Part shown: positions 56,801 to 59,369 of the stretch, in pieces
Position numbering within the stretch: position 1 is the stretch's first letter
Layout of the letters: the number at the start of each line of letters is the position of its first letter
NCBI GenBank assembly: GCA_036873755.1
Contig: JAVTVY010017189.1
Location: forward strand, 1 to 64,000
DNA: 64,000 nucleotides
Direction: 5' to 3'
Source of the DNA: Hanleya hanleyi
Taxonomy: Eukaryota > Mollusca > Polyplacophora > Lepidopleurida > Hanleyidae
Program-made: the position numbers and the translations under genes
Notes under the pieces: model-generated
Seen by the model: only the letters and a program-made list of their open reading frames with translations
Told to the model about the DNA's origin: nothing
Databases searched by the model: none

Positions 56801-58936
56801 GTGCATGTGCTATTTAAGAAATATGACATTAAATATGAATTTTTGTCCTAATTATTGCAGTTTAAACTTTGTACCTTTCCATTGATAAGGTTTTTGGTTG
56901 GGCAAAAATTTACATGTAGATCTGTTCGTGGGATGATTATAATACTTGGTGGACATGTTTCATGTTTTCGTAGGTCACAGTTCTCCAGCAGTAATCCCAA
57001 ACAGGACTGACCTATCCAGCTGTATTCCCAAATGGCATTGGCCTATCCAGCAGTAATGCCACTCGGGACTGACCTATCCAGCAGTAATCCCAGGCCGGAC
57101 TGGCCTATCCAGCAGTAATCCCACATGGGACTGGCCTATCCAGCAGTAATTCCATACGGGACTGGCCTATGCAGCAGTAATCTCACACGGGACTGACCTA
57201 TCCAGAAGTAATATGACACTGGACTGCAATATGCAGCAGTAATCCCACATGGCACTGACCTATCCAGCCATAATTCTACATGGGACTGACCTATCCCACT
57301 GTAATCCCACACAGGTTTAGCCTATCCAGCAGTAATACCACATGGACTGGCCTCCCCAGCCGTAATTCCACACAGGATTGCCGTATGCAGCAGTAATCCC
57401 ACACTGGACTGCCTATGCAGCAGTAATCCCACACGAGACTGTCCTATCCAGCATTAATCCCATACGAGACTCATCTATCCAGCAGTAATCCAAGACAGGA
57501 CTGGCCTATCCAGCAGTAATCCCACTTGGGACTGGACTATCCAGCAGTAATCCCACAGGGGACTGGTCTATCCATCAGTAATAACACACGGGACTGGTCC
57601 ACCCAGCAGTAATCCTACACAGGATTGGCCTATACAGCAGTAATCTCACATGGGACTGATCTATCCAGCAGTAATCTCACACTGGACTGCCCTATGCACC
57701 AGTAATCTGACGGCACTGACCTATCCATCCTACATGGGATTAACTTATATGCCAGTAATCCCACATGGGACTGATGTTATTGTTTGTACCAGATAGTCTA
57801 TTCCAGACATTATTGTCTGTACCACATCACCTATTCCAGACGTTATTGTTTGCTCTACATGTATGCTTTCAATACTGCTGCTCCTTCGGCGGATGACCCC
57901 GCAAGGCGAGATGTTGGGGTTCTCAGAACGCTTGTTATATTTTATATAGGTTGAATAATAAAACAAATATCAGTGTATCAACTTCCGTTGATTTAATTTG
58001 AAGTAGTTTGTCAGCTAGAAGCTTTTAAACTGGTTTCCCAAGCCCAACTGAATTCCAATTTGCAAACTGTCATCATTTATTTTTCCTTCATTGTGATGAC
58101 ACTTTATACCAGCCACTTGAAGACTGAACATTACACATATTGACGTCAGGCCAGGTAAATAGACCTCCAAGAGAGTGATACGATTTGATATTTTTTTCCA
58201 TTTCCAGGGCGTTAACGTAGTTATCTACGATACCAAAGTTCTGCCAATATTCCAGAATGAGTTACAGAAGATGTCAGGTGGGACTCCGAGGAAGGCTTCT
58301 TTCGGTAACACAAATACCATGTTGTATTAATCTGGCTGAGAGTTTCTGTGAATAGTTTTAAAATGCTAACTTACAGTTATATGTCATTCTGAATGGAGAA
58401 GAGCCCGTCTGTGCAGTGACCCATGACCCCTGATCAGGTACTGGTTCGTATATTTTCACTTTATCTCATCATATAAATAGGTGATTATTTTGAAGCAGTG
58501 ATAACTGACATAATTTTATGCTTTGAATTATGTAGAATTTGGCAAATATTACATGGAAATATCCCAGCTATCACCAGTTCAAAATATACGAACTAGTAGC
58601 TGATCAGCTGAAGTCATGGGTCACTGCACAGACAGGCTCTTCTTTGTACTCTCAATGTGAAAGTGGACCATTGGATGTTCAACTGAAAGTTTAATAAAAG
58701 GATAATATATGATTAGAAAGTAGTTACATTCGAATAACAGAATTAATCTTATGCCAGTATACGTATTGTACAGATTGGTTCCATATAAATGTATAATTCC
58801 TGCTGCTGATATGTATTATATTTTTATTATATTATATATATTTTTATTAATATTATATTTTTAAACAAATATACATATATATATATATATCCATTCTTCA
58901 ATTTTTCCTAGGCAACATGATCAGAGCTGCCACCAG
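10804..58936 (+). CDS. PARP14-like protein: RRM-RRM-KH-like-macro (spliced, 3'-incomplete)
   Basis: Twelve coding exons: 10804-10845, 12948-13083, 16319-16561, 23715-25413, 25863-26029, 28115-28211, 29828-30050, 42995-43093, 44970-45101, 46908-47075, 58208-58304, 58912-58936. All have GT/AG borders and compatible phases, giving about 1,042 residues. Domains: RRM1 ~10-85, RRM2 ~90-166, disordered Ser/Pro/His linker ~185-485, KH-like repeats ~487-795, Lys-rich linker ~796-815, macro domain ~850-1030 with GDIT, NVADKSLN, GGISKIF and PSLGCGNLKYP. In vertebrates PARP14-family proteins bind or write ADP-ribose on proteins and RNA in interferon responses. This N-terminal order matches that family. 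The WWE and ART catalytic domains are not in the window, so whether this copy is an active ADP-ribosyltransferase is open. Introns 8 and 11 are inflated by DIRS insertions. Confidence 0.8.
10846..12947 (+). other. Intron 2
   Basis: AT-rich. Contains a 906-bp TIR element (11689-12594) and, further out, near-palindromic GTATCCATTTGGATA words at about 11340 and 12728 that may bound an older element. Nothing else is recognised. Confidence 0.6.
11689..12594. mobile_element. 906-bp TIR element, GGCC termini, TAA target duplication
   Basis: The left terminus GGCCATAAAAAGTTAATTAA is repeated inverted at the right end (...TTAATTAATTTTTTATGGCC), and the TIR continues inward through TTGTTTCTCAAGTGG for about 35 bp. 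TAA flanks both ends (11686-11688 and 12595-12597) as a 3-bp target-site duplication. The inside holds long A runs (17 and 24), a C run and no transposase, so it is non-autonomous. 3-bp T.A duplications are typical of PIF/Harbinger; the assignment is inference. Confidence 0.8.
12948..13083 (+). CDS. PARP14-like gene, exon 3 (RRM1)
   Basis: Acceptor ATATTTTCAG at 12947 and donor AAGTG|GTAAAA at 13084; phase 0 in, phase 1 out. It encodes 45 residues of RRM1 (NLPAHASEELVVNYLEV...DSCLVQLDQELS), covering the RNP2 loop, the first helix and the RNP1 strand. The split Asp codon (G|AT) is completed exactly by exon 4. Confidence 0.85.
13336..15354. mobile_element. 2.0-kb TIR element, GGCCGTG termini, TAA target duplication
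   Basis: The left end GGCCGTGTTAAATTGATTCC and the inverted right end (…GAATCAATTTAACACGGCC) match over about 34 bp with one mismatch, continuing inward as TTGTTTCTTGTCCC. TAA lies directly outside both ends (13333-13335 and 15355-15357). The GGCC start and TAA duplication are shared with the 906-bp element in intron 2, so one transposase family probably moved both. It carries a 107-codon minus-strand frame but no recognisable transposase. Confidence 0.8.
13866..14189 (-). CDS. Hypothetical 107-aa protein with CxxC-x16-CxxC motif, inside TIR element
   Basis: Single-exon frame on the minus strand within the 2.0-kb TIR element. Four cysteines at residues 69, 72, 89 and 92 form C-x2-C-x16-C-x2-C, spacing that could bind one zinc ion, followed by a basic tail ending AKRKR. 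The N-terminal half is acidic and polar without membrane segments. I do not recognise the family. It may be a captured gene fragment, an accessory transposon protein or chance. A second frame (minus strand 14119-13847) overlaps it, so coding status is unproven. Confidence 0.35.
   Translation of the reverse strand: MADLSRKNQSMNAAHTAFCPMGKYGGDRTNKFAVSESPCVFLSSEDDITYKDDVSVHYYSKRVHFPIRCFVCGDTLPVFGQTSEGHPTCDICQLLSRFRTRGAKRKR
16319..16561 (+). CDS. PARP14-like gene, exon 4 (end of RRM1, most of RRM2)
   Basis: Acceptor CTGTTTCAG at 16318 and donor GAAG|GTGGGC at 16562; phase 1 in and out. It encodes 81 residues. DAALRSIKERCGRKPL closes RRM1 (helix 2, strand 4). TGILISNIISTHTEDLLNLYF opens RRM2, and VGMAIVEFEKSE is its RNP1-like strand. 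The GGG(E/D)V loop before the strand resembles the second RRM of PARP10/PARP14 proteins. Confidence 0.85.
16620..18495. repeat. 157-bp satellite array headed by hairpin and GTCC run
   Basis: About eleven copies. The TCCAAGATGG word recurs at 16831, 16987, 17144, 17301 and 17458, giving a 157-bp period. Each unit also carries CACATCTTGTGAACGCGATA and TTGATTTTCACTGAGGTA. The array is preceded by a small hairpin (CCGCCACGAAGTGGTGG) and a GTCCTTCCGTCC run, the same heading seen before other arrays in this window. Long frames on both strands here are caused by the repeat and are not genes. Confidence 0.92.
18537..19577 (-). pseudogene. 5'-truncated non-LTR retrotransposon (RT C-terminus)
   Basis: Minus-strand remnant. 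At about 19575-19548 the RT catalytic motif reads YADDTTAYY, followed after a frameshift by the thumb region (NQDLITIEGWCKINKMHFNI…ILGFIIDESLSWSDHI, 19565-19173). Another frame (19201-18716) carries the conserved C-terminal region (WGNATQ…YKLQKRAAIMVLG…LKELNWMSVPQRIEYQKA…LWNSLNSDLK). The left end carries TTGATTGA tail repeats, as expected for the 3' end of a Jockey/CR1-type LINE. Endonuclease and upstream RT are absent. Confidence 0.85.
20201..21102. mobile_element. 902-bp MITE, GGGCTGTTCC termini
   Basis: The left end GGGCTGTTCCATTAAAATAG…GGGCGGAAGGCA is mirrored at the right (…GCCTTCCGCCCCTCCCAGAC…TTAATGGAACAGCCC) over about 40 bp. TTA flanks both sides (20198-20200 and 21103-21105). No coding capacity is seen. 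A short 189-bp member of the same family sits at 46503-46691. Confidence 0.85.
21340..22100. repeat. Degenerate array with GGTCA words
   Basis: Loosely repeated units of about 150-190 bp containing 'ATTGAGGTC…AGAG(G)TCAAGGTCA' and 'GAAATCATTGAAAATT'. It starts after a CCATCCATCC run. A sister array occurs in intron 8 (about 30.44-31.2 kb). Confidence 0.55.
22676..23350. repeat. Hairpin-headed ~160-bp array
   Basis: Begins with a hairpin of the ACCCCTCGGCC…CCTCGGGGTATTGTCG type and GTCCGTCC. It then shows about four diverged units marked by GGAGTTATGCCCC at 22834, 22995, 23171 and, as AAAGTTATGCCCC, about 23322. The same heading recurs at 59078 and 61978. Confidence 0.75.
23715..25413 (+). 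CDS. PARP14-like gene, exon 5 (RRM2 end, linker, KH-like repeats)
   Basis: Acceptor ATGTTGCAG at 23714 and donor TTGAA|GTAAGA at 25414; phase 1 in, phase 2 out. An unspliced reading would stop one codon later, at 25415. The 1.7-kb exon encodes about 566 residues. VVSRVLRKSHSLSNVDLQVQPY ends RRM2. Then come about 300 residues of Ser/Pro/Thr/His-rich disorder with PPKP-type motifs. From AVDRAKLKLLALSGF onward lie about 220 ordered residues with repeated KH-like patterns (ISIEEDKGLIYFTGDTDSL…; IWINGLNGDVGVTRREIEEKL). Such repeated KH-like domains occur between the RRMs and macrodomains of PARP14. Confidence 0.88.
25414..25862 (+). other. Intron 5
   Basis: 449 bp, AT-rich, no repeat or gene recognised. 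The donor GTAAGA and acceptor CACACAG bracket it. Confidence 0.8.
25863..26029 (+). CDS. PARP14-like gene, exon 6 (KH-like)
   Basis: Acceptor CCTCACACAG at 25862 and donor CATTCAG|GTAAAT at 26030; phase 2 in, phase 1 out. It encodes about 55 residues (SKAVTMLMSQPTKHRVEFTI…EKKLKEFDVDIPRRLAHS), an alpha/beta pattern consistent with the next KH-like repeat. The last ~67 bases of this exon and its donor are the founder of the 71-bp minisatellite that follows. Confidence 0.85.
26030..26515. repeat. 71-bp minisatellite derived from exon 6 and its splice donor
   Basis: Copies end with GCCATTCAG (TGCCATTCAG in one) at 26100, 26172, 26243, 26314, 26385 and 26456, then a partial copy. The exon itself ends CCCATTCAG at 26029. 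Each unit repeats exon sequence (CAGTCACTGG..A.CAAACTGAAGGA.TTTGACGTTGA) followed by CAG|GTAAAT. The donor is kept in five of the six complete copies; the first has GCAAAA. Read from exon 6 the array runs into TGA within seven codons. Confidence 0.93.
27011..27025 (+). promoter_or_regulatory. ISRE-like motif in intron 6
   Basis: GAAAACGAAAGGAAA holds three GAAA words with 6- and 5-bp steps. The first twelve bases fit the IRF element GAAANNGAAANN exactly. It is the second such match in this gene besides the promoter one. Function is inference. Confidence 0.35.
27099..27175 (-). repeat. SINE-like tail with (GA)n microsatellite
   Basis: The minus strand reads GCTATATAGCTGAAATATTG then CTGAATGCGACGTTAAAC, followed by a CT-rich microsatellite. 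The same tail occurs on the plus strand at about 38800 and 43885. It is a widespread mollusc repeat end; the element family is not assigned. Confidence 0.7.
27887..28021. repeat. Short tandem repeat (AATTGGTATA…ACCAATT)
   Basis: About four diverged units of 35-40 bp, each with GAAATTGGTATA and AAACCAATT, which themselves form small inverted repeats. Confidence 0.75.
28115..28211 (+). CDS. PARP14-like gene, exon 7
   Basis: Acceptor TTGCTTTCAG at 28114 and donor TCCAG|GTAAAG at 28212; phase 1 in, phase 2 out. It encodes 32 residues (APWCTFTTSPKFADWIDSLE…). The W-x-F/Y-x3-P/S-x-F-A-x-W/F pattern resembles the segment just before the first macro domain of PARP14-type proteins. Small, but fixed by the phases of its neighbours. 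Confidence 0.8.
28625..28930. mobile_element. 306-bp MITE, CAGGGTTCATA termini (hAT-like)
   Basis: Left end CAGGGTTCATATGCCTCCTG, right end …GTGTATGAATCCTG. ATTAGT flanks both ends (28619-28624, 28931-28936). The interior repeats CTCCTGGAAAGTCCTGGAAA. The CAGGG terminus is hAT-like; superfamily by inference. Confidence 0.75.
29235..29466. promoter_or_regulatory. CRE/ATF-like motif cluster in intron 7
   Basis: Two perfect TGACGTCA palindromes (29235-29242, 29345-29352) plus TGACGTA (29304) and TACGTCA (29460). A possible intronic enhancer or an old promoter. Weak evidence, since the same palindrome also occurs singly elsewhere in the window. Confidence 0.25.
29828..30050 (+). CDS. PARP14-like gene, exon 8 (linker and macro domain start)
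   Basis: Acceptor AATTCACAG at 29827 and donor GAAAAG|GTAAAG at 30051; phase 2 in, phase 0 out. It encodes 74 residues. A Lys/Pro-rich stretch (KTLKKPSPKKPNKTKPAKTG), possibly a nuclear localisation signal, precedes a Ser/Thr linker. SVKFGNTTVTVKTGDITKEK then forms the first strands of a macro domain, with the adenine-binding Asp in GDIT. An in-frame join to exon 9 continues the fold. Confidence 0.88.
30270..30420 (-). repeat. LINE 3'-end fragment with (ATTGA)n tail
   Basis: TTGAATTGAATTGAATTG followed by AAACTTTACTCACCAG resembles the minus-strand 3' end of the non-LTR element at 18537 (TTGATTGATAAACTTTATT). It includes a small AACCCTAGCGGGTT hairpin. Short and decayed. Confidence 0.45.
30440..31200. 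repeat. Degenerate array with AGGTCAAAGGTCA words
   Basis: About three loosely repeated units, each holding GAGGTCAAA(A/G)(T/G)GTCAA and '…ACTGTG…'. The copy at 31133 contains AGGTCAAAGGTCA, an exact nuclear-receptor DR1 half-site pair. Preceded by CCATCCATCCATCTG. Related to the array at about 21.3-22.1 kb. Confidence 0.55.
32141..32300 (+). repeat. DIRS #1 left terminal inverted repeat
   Basis: Starts ATTTATGTCTAAAATCTGC. The part from CCTGCTATAGTTTGCCCTAA to CACTTTTCTTC is repeated inverted at the right end. It also holds a CCAAT-box-like CAGCCAATAGG and CTGCGCCTGCGCCC, which could act in its promoter. Confidence 0.9.
32416..34639 (+). pseudogene. DIRS #1 gag-like ORF1 (stop and duplication-frameshift)
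   Basis: The frame runs from 32350; the better-placed Met is 32416 (MSKTTRNTKRC). Residues ~10-60 carry CxxC pairs (CTSCRQTW, CFSCKTH, CLDC) typical of DIRS ORF1. A long Arg-Ser (RS) domain follows at about 33000-33500. It is broken twice. An in-frame TGA lies at 33328-33330. A 61-bp tandem duplication (33950-34010 repeated at 34011-34071) shifts the frame. The conserved region after it (ITSYTDWFLSAASRLVFDP…) is shared with DIRS #2 (ITSYSDWFLTAISKVIQDP). It ends with an RG-rich tail overlapping the start of the RT frame. Confidence 0.85.
34503..36652 (+). pseudogene. DIRS #1 reverse transcriptase - RNase H (frameshifted)
   Basis: The first frame (34503-35735) gives the RT: FYSRVFLVPKKNSDQMRMII, LASIDLQDAYLHIPIHP, FEWQVLPFGVNIAPWLFT and catalytic VYIDDIFIWA. 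A frameshift near 35735 moves the rest into the 34721 frame: RNase H with YTDASETGWG, NLLEMKAV, IATDNST and HVPGRLNVLADRLSR. Another slip near 36420 affects WWPSRPWFPAL. The last conserved words (QGFSAEVAETMVSSNRPST) are the N-terminal part of the recombinase, cut off by the foreign insert. All catalytic acidic residues are still visible. Confidence 0.9.
37275..37725. repeat. Large imperfect palindrome
   Basis: The left arm (TTATAATATATATGCC…GGTGTTTATAGT…TTTGTTTGTTGACAACG…TGCTGTACGATCAT, then CAAAAAGTTTGAACAACAGC) is repeated inverted on the right (…AACTTTTTCAAACT…ATGATCGTACAGCA…CAACAAACAAATTTACTATA…). The arms meet near 37545-37570. The left arm has about 110 bp of extra sequence at about 37395-37500. 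Probably a fold-back element within the DIRS insert. Confidence 0.8.
38797..38880 (+). repeat. SINE-like tail plus (CT)n microsatellite
   Basis: CGCTATATAGCTGAAATATT then GCTGAATGCGACGTTAAACC, followed by a pure CT run (about 38847-38876). Same tail as at 27119-27175 (minus) and 43882-43945. Confidence 0.75.
40746..41728 (+). pseudogene. DIRS #1 tyrosine recombinase (main part)
   Basis: The frame 40693-41346 carries YQAKWKCFVSWCRQRG, SSTIEGYRSALARVL and AFALASRVSELHAL, which contains the catalytic Arg. After a frameshift near 41340 the 41504-41728 frame carries SSHEIRAIASSW (the HxxR motif) and TFTDFYLRD with the probable nucleophilic Tyr. The protein would cut and join circular cDNA into the genome without a target duplication. 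Its N-terminus lies 4.1 kb upstream, beyond the foreign insert. A C-run (about 41511) and a G-run (about 41744) add further frame risk. Confidence 0.88.
41800..42300 (+). other. DIRS #1 untranslated region with ~130-bp direct duplication
   Basis: TATTCGGGTTCAGAAGCC…CTTCTTACCGTCTCACTAG… occurs at about 41973-42085 and again at about 42118-42240 with small differences. This is non-coding sequence between the recombinase and the ICR. Confidence 0.6.
42319..42410 (+). repeat. DIRS #1 internal complementary region
   Basis: 42319-42356 is the reverse complement of the element's left end (32141-32180). 42357-42410 is the reverse complement of its right end (42601-42654). The two halves abut at …ATAAAT|ATTAAAC. 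In DIRS1-type elements this bridge aligns the two termini so the full element can be completed from its RNA. Confidence 0.9.
42480..42654 (+). repeat. DIRS #1 right terminal inverted repeat
   Basis: Inverted copy of the left terminal repeat from GAAAAGTGATTTGGG to ACTATAGCAGG, followed by a right-end-specific tail ending AAATGTTTAAT. Confidence 0.9.
42655..42994 (+). other. Intron 8, right end
   Basis: T-rich start then AT-rich sequence up to the acceptor TGTTTGTAG. Nothing recognised. Confidence 0.6.
42995..43093 (+). CDS. PARP14-like gene, exon 9 (macro domain)
   Basis: Acceptor TATGTTTGTAG at 42994 and donor CAACAG|GTAAGC at 43094; phase 0 both sides. It encodes 33 residues: VDVLVNVADKSLNLNRGGIS then KIFHKAGGDTLQQ. 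This is the macro-domain strand plus ribose-binding loop (family pattern NAAN..L..GGGVA..I). Here the usual Asn-Ala-Ala-Asn is NVAD, so the second Asn is replaced by Asp. The ADP-ribosyl-hydrolase Asn-Gly-Gly pattern is also altered, suggesting a reader rather than an eraser. The last nine bases of the exon seed the 29-bp repeat array that follows. Confidence 0.9.
43094..43644. repeat. 29-bp minisatellite derived from the exon 9 splice donor, 19 copies
   Basis: Nineteen units of exactly 29 bp (551 bp). Each reads GT(A/T)(A/T)G…TATCAGTTAACA…CTACAACAG. Because the unit ends CTACAACAG and the next begins GTAAGC or GTATGT, almost every junction recreates the exon 9 donor; exon 9 itself ends ACTACAACAG|GTAAGC. 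Diverged copies continue to about 43690, at 43960-44280 and at 44822-44880. 29 is not a multiple of three, and the second unit already brings an in-frame TAA. Confidence 0.95.
43882..43950 (+). repeat. SINE-like tail with (ACTC)n
   Basis: GATACAGCTGAAATATTGTT then GAAAGCGACGTTAAAT, followed by CACTCACTCACTCAC. A related copy of the tails at 27.1 and 38.8 kb, here with the ACTC microsatellite typical of mollusc SINE ends. It interrupts the decayed part of the 29-bp array. Confidence 0.7.
43960..44280. repeat. Diverged continuation of the 29-bp array
   Basis: Irregular copies of TAATCAGTTAACATGCTACA…CAGGTAT, spaced 27-32 bp. Several keep CAG|GTAT junctions. More remnants lie at 44822-44880. 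Confidence 0.8.
44272..44409. mobile_element. 138-bp near-perfect hairpin (fold-back MITE)
   Basis: The left arm TTATTCAGGTTTTCC.CGGGGTGTATGGAAAGTTAC GACCCTCCCTGAAACT (about 52 bp) is repeated inverted as AGTTTCAGGGAGGGTCGTAA CTTTCCATACACCCCGGGAAAAACCTGAATAA. About 34 bp separate the arms. A smaller related hairpin (ACCCCGAGT…ACTCGGGTTGTATGG) follows at about 44735-44770. The 69-codon frame between them has no recognised domain. Confidence 0.85.
44970..45101 (+). CDS. PARP14-like gene, exon 10 (macro domain)
   Basis: Acceptor TCTTTTTAG at 44969 and donor ATACAG|GTAGGA at 45102; phase 0 both sides. It encodes 44 residues. ALLSKATAPVASGTVLTTPG is the helix and strand with the V-x-T-x-G-x-L turn. 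GGSLKCQQVCHVVLADYKDN is the central I-I-H-A/V strand region. Confidence 0.9.
45197..45262. repeat. 18-bp tandem repeat (CATGTTATCTGAGGGTG)
   Basis: Four almost identical copies of about 17-18 bp, head to tail. Confidence 0.9.
45583..46018. mobile_element. ~440-bp inverted-repeat element
   Basis: The left arm (CCCTCAGTACAAACTCCG AACAGCGCATGTC…GACTATCGTCTGGCTACAAG) is mirrored at the right (…CTTGTAGCCAGATGATAGTC…GCGCTGTTCGGAGTTTGCCCTCAG). About 80 bp per arm with several mismatches. No coding content and no clear target duplication. Confidence 0.75.
46503..46691. mobile_element. 189-bp MITE, GGGCTGTTCC family
   Basis: Ends GGGCTGTTCCATTTAAAAAG and CTTTTTAAATGGAACAGCCC, perfect inverted repeats. 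TGA duplicated on both sides (46500-46502, 46692-46694). It shares termini and TTATTCTATGGGTCATGGG with the 902-bp member at 20201-21102. Confidence 0.88.
46908..47075 (+). CDS. PARP14-like gene, exon 11 (macro domain)
   Basis: Acceptor TTTATTGCAG at 46907 and donor TTGACG|GTAAGG at 47076; phase 0 both sides. It encodes 56 residues. ELRSSVAEILRQSSKYLSVS is helix and strand. LPSLGCGNLKYPADNAATAI contains the phosphate-binding G-x-G-x-x-x-Y-P loop (family: P-x-L/I-G-T-G). ILSEVQQFTTSQATLLT leads into the last strand in exon 12. Confidence 0.92.
47076..48046 (+). other. Intron 11, left part
   Basis: About 1 kb of AT-rich sequence. I see no exon, repeat array or element. Confidence 0.6.
48047..48642. 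repeat. Hairpin-headed ~160-bp array (left half)
   Basis: Begins with a C-run/G-run hairpin (CCCCCCCCCTCTCTACC…TAGGGGGGGGG) and GTCCATCCGTCC runs. About three units follow, marked by ATCT(C/T)GGTTAATATTG and AAGAGTTATGGCCCTT. The array is cut at 48642 by DIRS #2 and continues at 55138. Confidence 0.85.
48643..48822 (+). repeat. DIRS #2 left terminal inverted repeat
   Basis: Starts GTTTATTTCTCAAATCTTCA. From CCTGTTATCACTTCAATGCC through CTCTTTTTCC and AAGACCTGTTTTG it is mirrored at 54940-55097. Confidence 0.9.
49400..52030 (+). pseudogene. DIRS #2 gag-like region (many frame breaks)
   Basis: From about 49.5 to 51.3 kb all frames are rich in Arg, Asp, Ser and Pro because of short imperfect repeats such as CCGGGACTCC, CACGGCCCTAT and CGGAGCCGTACC. 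This is the counterpart of the RS domain in DIRS #1. Frames 51117-51560 and 51632-52027 then carry the conserved part: DLDRLLNFTKTPAVVLQQKQ and ITSYSDWFLTAISKVIQDPD. Compare ITSYTDWFLSAASRLVFDPS in DIRS #1. Frameshifts separate them. Confidence 0.75.
52030..53300 (+). pseudogene. DIRS #2 RT/RNase H remnant
   Basis: Where the RT should lie I recognise none of the motifs found in DIRS #1 (no YIDD, no LPFG). Near 53005-53035 one frame reads FTFTDAEFTA before a stop, resembling the RNase H start (YTDASETGWG). The rest appears replaced or scrambled, so this copy could not replicate on its own. Confidence 0.4.
53300..54440 (+). pseudogene. DIRS #2 tyrosine recombinase remnant
   Basis: Pieces in changing frames align with DIRS #1. 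RAFLRLPFEPVQPTVVKILSCK (53790-53875) matches SAFLRPPFEPLESASMKAVSYK. MTDWSTRSFHPIPDF then RQGPDVQRLYQIPALTDFV (about 53937-54060) match ADWSRISFRPVPEF and RQGPCAQRLYSIPALSDFV. LNDTVDTCAWMINSTHADCY (about 54333-54395) matches LDDIVQTCAWSANSTFTDFY. The N-terminal domain and an intact Arg-HxxR-Tyr set cannot be followed. Confidence 0.7.
54801..54895 (+). repeat. DIRS #2 internal complementary region
   Basis: 54801-54841 is the reverse complement of the left end 48643-48683. 54842-54895 is the reverse complement of the right end 55084-55137. The junction is AAATAAAC|ATTAAAC, equivalent to that of DIRS #1. Confidence 0.9.
54940..55137 (+). repeat. DIRS #2 right terminal inverted repeat
   Basis: Inverted copy of 48643-48822 plus a right-specific tail ending AAATGTTTAAT, the same last bases as DIRS #1. 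Confidence 0.9.
55138..55810. repeat. Hairpin-headed ~160-bp array (right half)
   Basis: Continuation of the array at 48047-48642: CGGTTAATATTGTATGGACA at 55141, TTGGTTAATATTG at 55304 and CGGTTAATATTG at 55464, with TTTGCATGATATGTGGTCAG in each unit. Confidence 0.88.
55940..56930. repeat. ~175-200-bp array
   Basis: Heading at about 55948-56020 (TCTCGTCTTACGAAGTACCG…GTCGTCGGTCGGTGTCGG). About four units follow, marked by CAGTTGTCAGCT(G/C)TCATTGG, GAAACTTGGTACACATGTTT and TGTACCTGTGCTATTT. ACATGTACATGTACATGT runs occur inside. Related in layout to the other arrays but different in sequence. Confidence 0.8.
56975..57775. repeat. 31-bp minisatellite, about 26 copies
   Basis: The unit GACTGGCCTATCCAGCAGTA ATCCCACACGG, with scattered changes, is repeated head to tail for about 800 bp. 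It falls off into a shorter TATTCCAGAC.TTATTGT repeat at about 57780-57855. Confidence 0.93.
57860..58207 (+). other. Intron 11, right end
   Basis: AT-rich, no recognised feature before the acceptor TTTCCATTTCCAG. Confidence 0.6.
58208..58304 (+). CDS. PARP14-like gene, exon 12 (end of macro domain)
   Basis: Acceptor TTCCATTTCCAG at 58207 and donor TTTCG|GTAACA at 58305; phase 0 in, phase 1 out. It encodes 32 residues. GVNVVIYDTKVLPIFQNELQ is the last strand and helix of the macro domain (family: V.FVL.D.....F...L), then a Gly/Lys linker. If not spliced, the frame runs on for nine codons to TAA at 58328, giving a possible short isoform that ends just after the macro domain. Confidence 0.88.
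58397..58644. mobile_element. ~248-bp inverted-repeat element (MITE-like)
   Basis: The left arm AGAAGAGCCCGTCTGTGCAG TGACCCATGAC…TGATCAG…GTTCGTATATTTT is mirrored at the right (AAAATATACGAAC…CTGATCA…GTCATGGGTCACTGCACAGACAGGCTCTTCT), about 60 bp per arm. The target duplication is unclear. Confidence 0.85.
58693..58698 (+). terminator. Possible polyadenylation signal for a short isoform
   Basis: AATAAA about 365 bp after the read-through stop of exon 12. It would serve a transcript that retains the start of intron 12. The hexamer is common in AT-rich DNA, so this is weak. Confidence 0.25.
58912..58936 (+). CDS. PARP14-like gene, exon 13 (candidate micro-exon)
   Basis: 25 bp between acceptor ATTTTTCCTAG (58911) and donor ACCAG|GTGAGT (58937). 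Phase 1 in fits exon 12 (G|GC = Gly); phase 2 out. It encodes GNMIRAAT plus two bases. Both splice sites are strong and the phase fits, but so short an exon is only a candidate. Confidence 0.5.
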
Positions 58937-59077
58937 GTGAGTAAGTTAGGATATTAAATTGAAGTCCTCAATGCTGATATTATAACAGGGGTTGAAATGT
59001 TTGCTCACTGCCAAGGAGCCATTGGCCCCCAAGGTGAAAATTACTGGGAGCCAAAATATTTTTTTAGGGGCCAGTTT

Positions 59078-59364
59078 TTACCCCTCGGCCAACTTTGGCC
59101 TAGGGGTATTGTCGTCATCATGTACGGCTGTCCGTACGTCCGTCCGTCCGTCCATTACCGCGATATCTACAGAACCGTTTCATGCATGGCAACCAAACTT
59201 GTTACATCTATTTATCTTCACGTAAATCAGAAGCCTATCGAAAATGAGTCATCTCGGACAATATTTTACAGAGTTATGCCCCTTTTTACAAATAAAAATC
59301 CATTTATGATTTGTTATTGTGATAATTTCAGAACCGTTCCATATACAACATCCTAAGGTGATAC
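59078..59364. repeat. Hairpin-headed array (left half)
   Basis: TACCCCTCGGCCAACTTTGG CCTAGGGGTATTGTCG folds into a hairpin, followed by GTCCGTCCGTCCGTCC and ATATCT.CAGAACCGTT. Units are marked by CCTATCGAAAATGAGTC and GAGTTATGCCCC. It is interrupted at 59369 by the next element and resumes at 61254. Confidence 0.8.
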
Positions 59365-59369
59365 AGTTG

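Larger units (their letters stand above)
58305..58911 (+). other. Intron 12 (or 3' UTR of a short form)
   Basis: Contains a 248-bp inverted-repeat element (58397-58644), an AATAAA at 58693 and an AT-only stretch with (TA)n at about 58815-58890. Confidence 0.6.
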
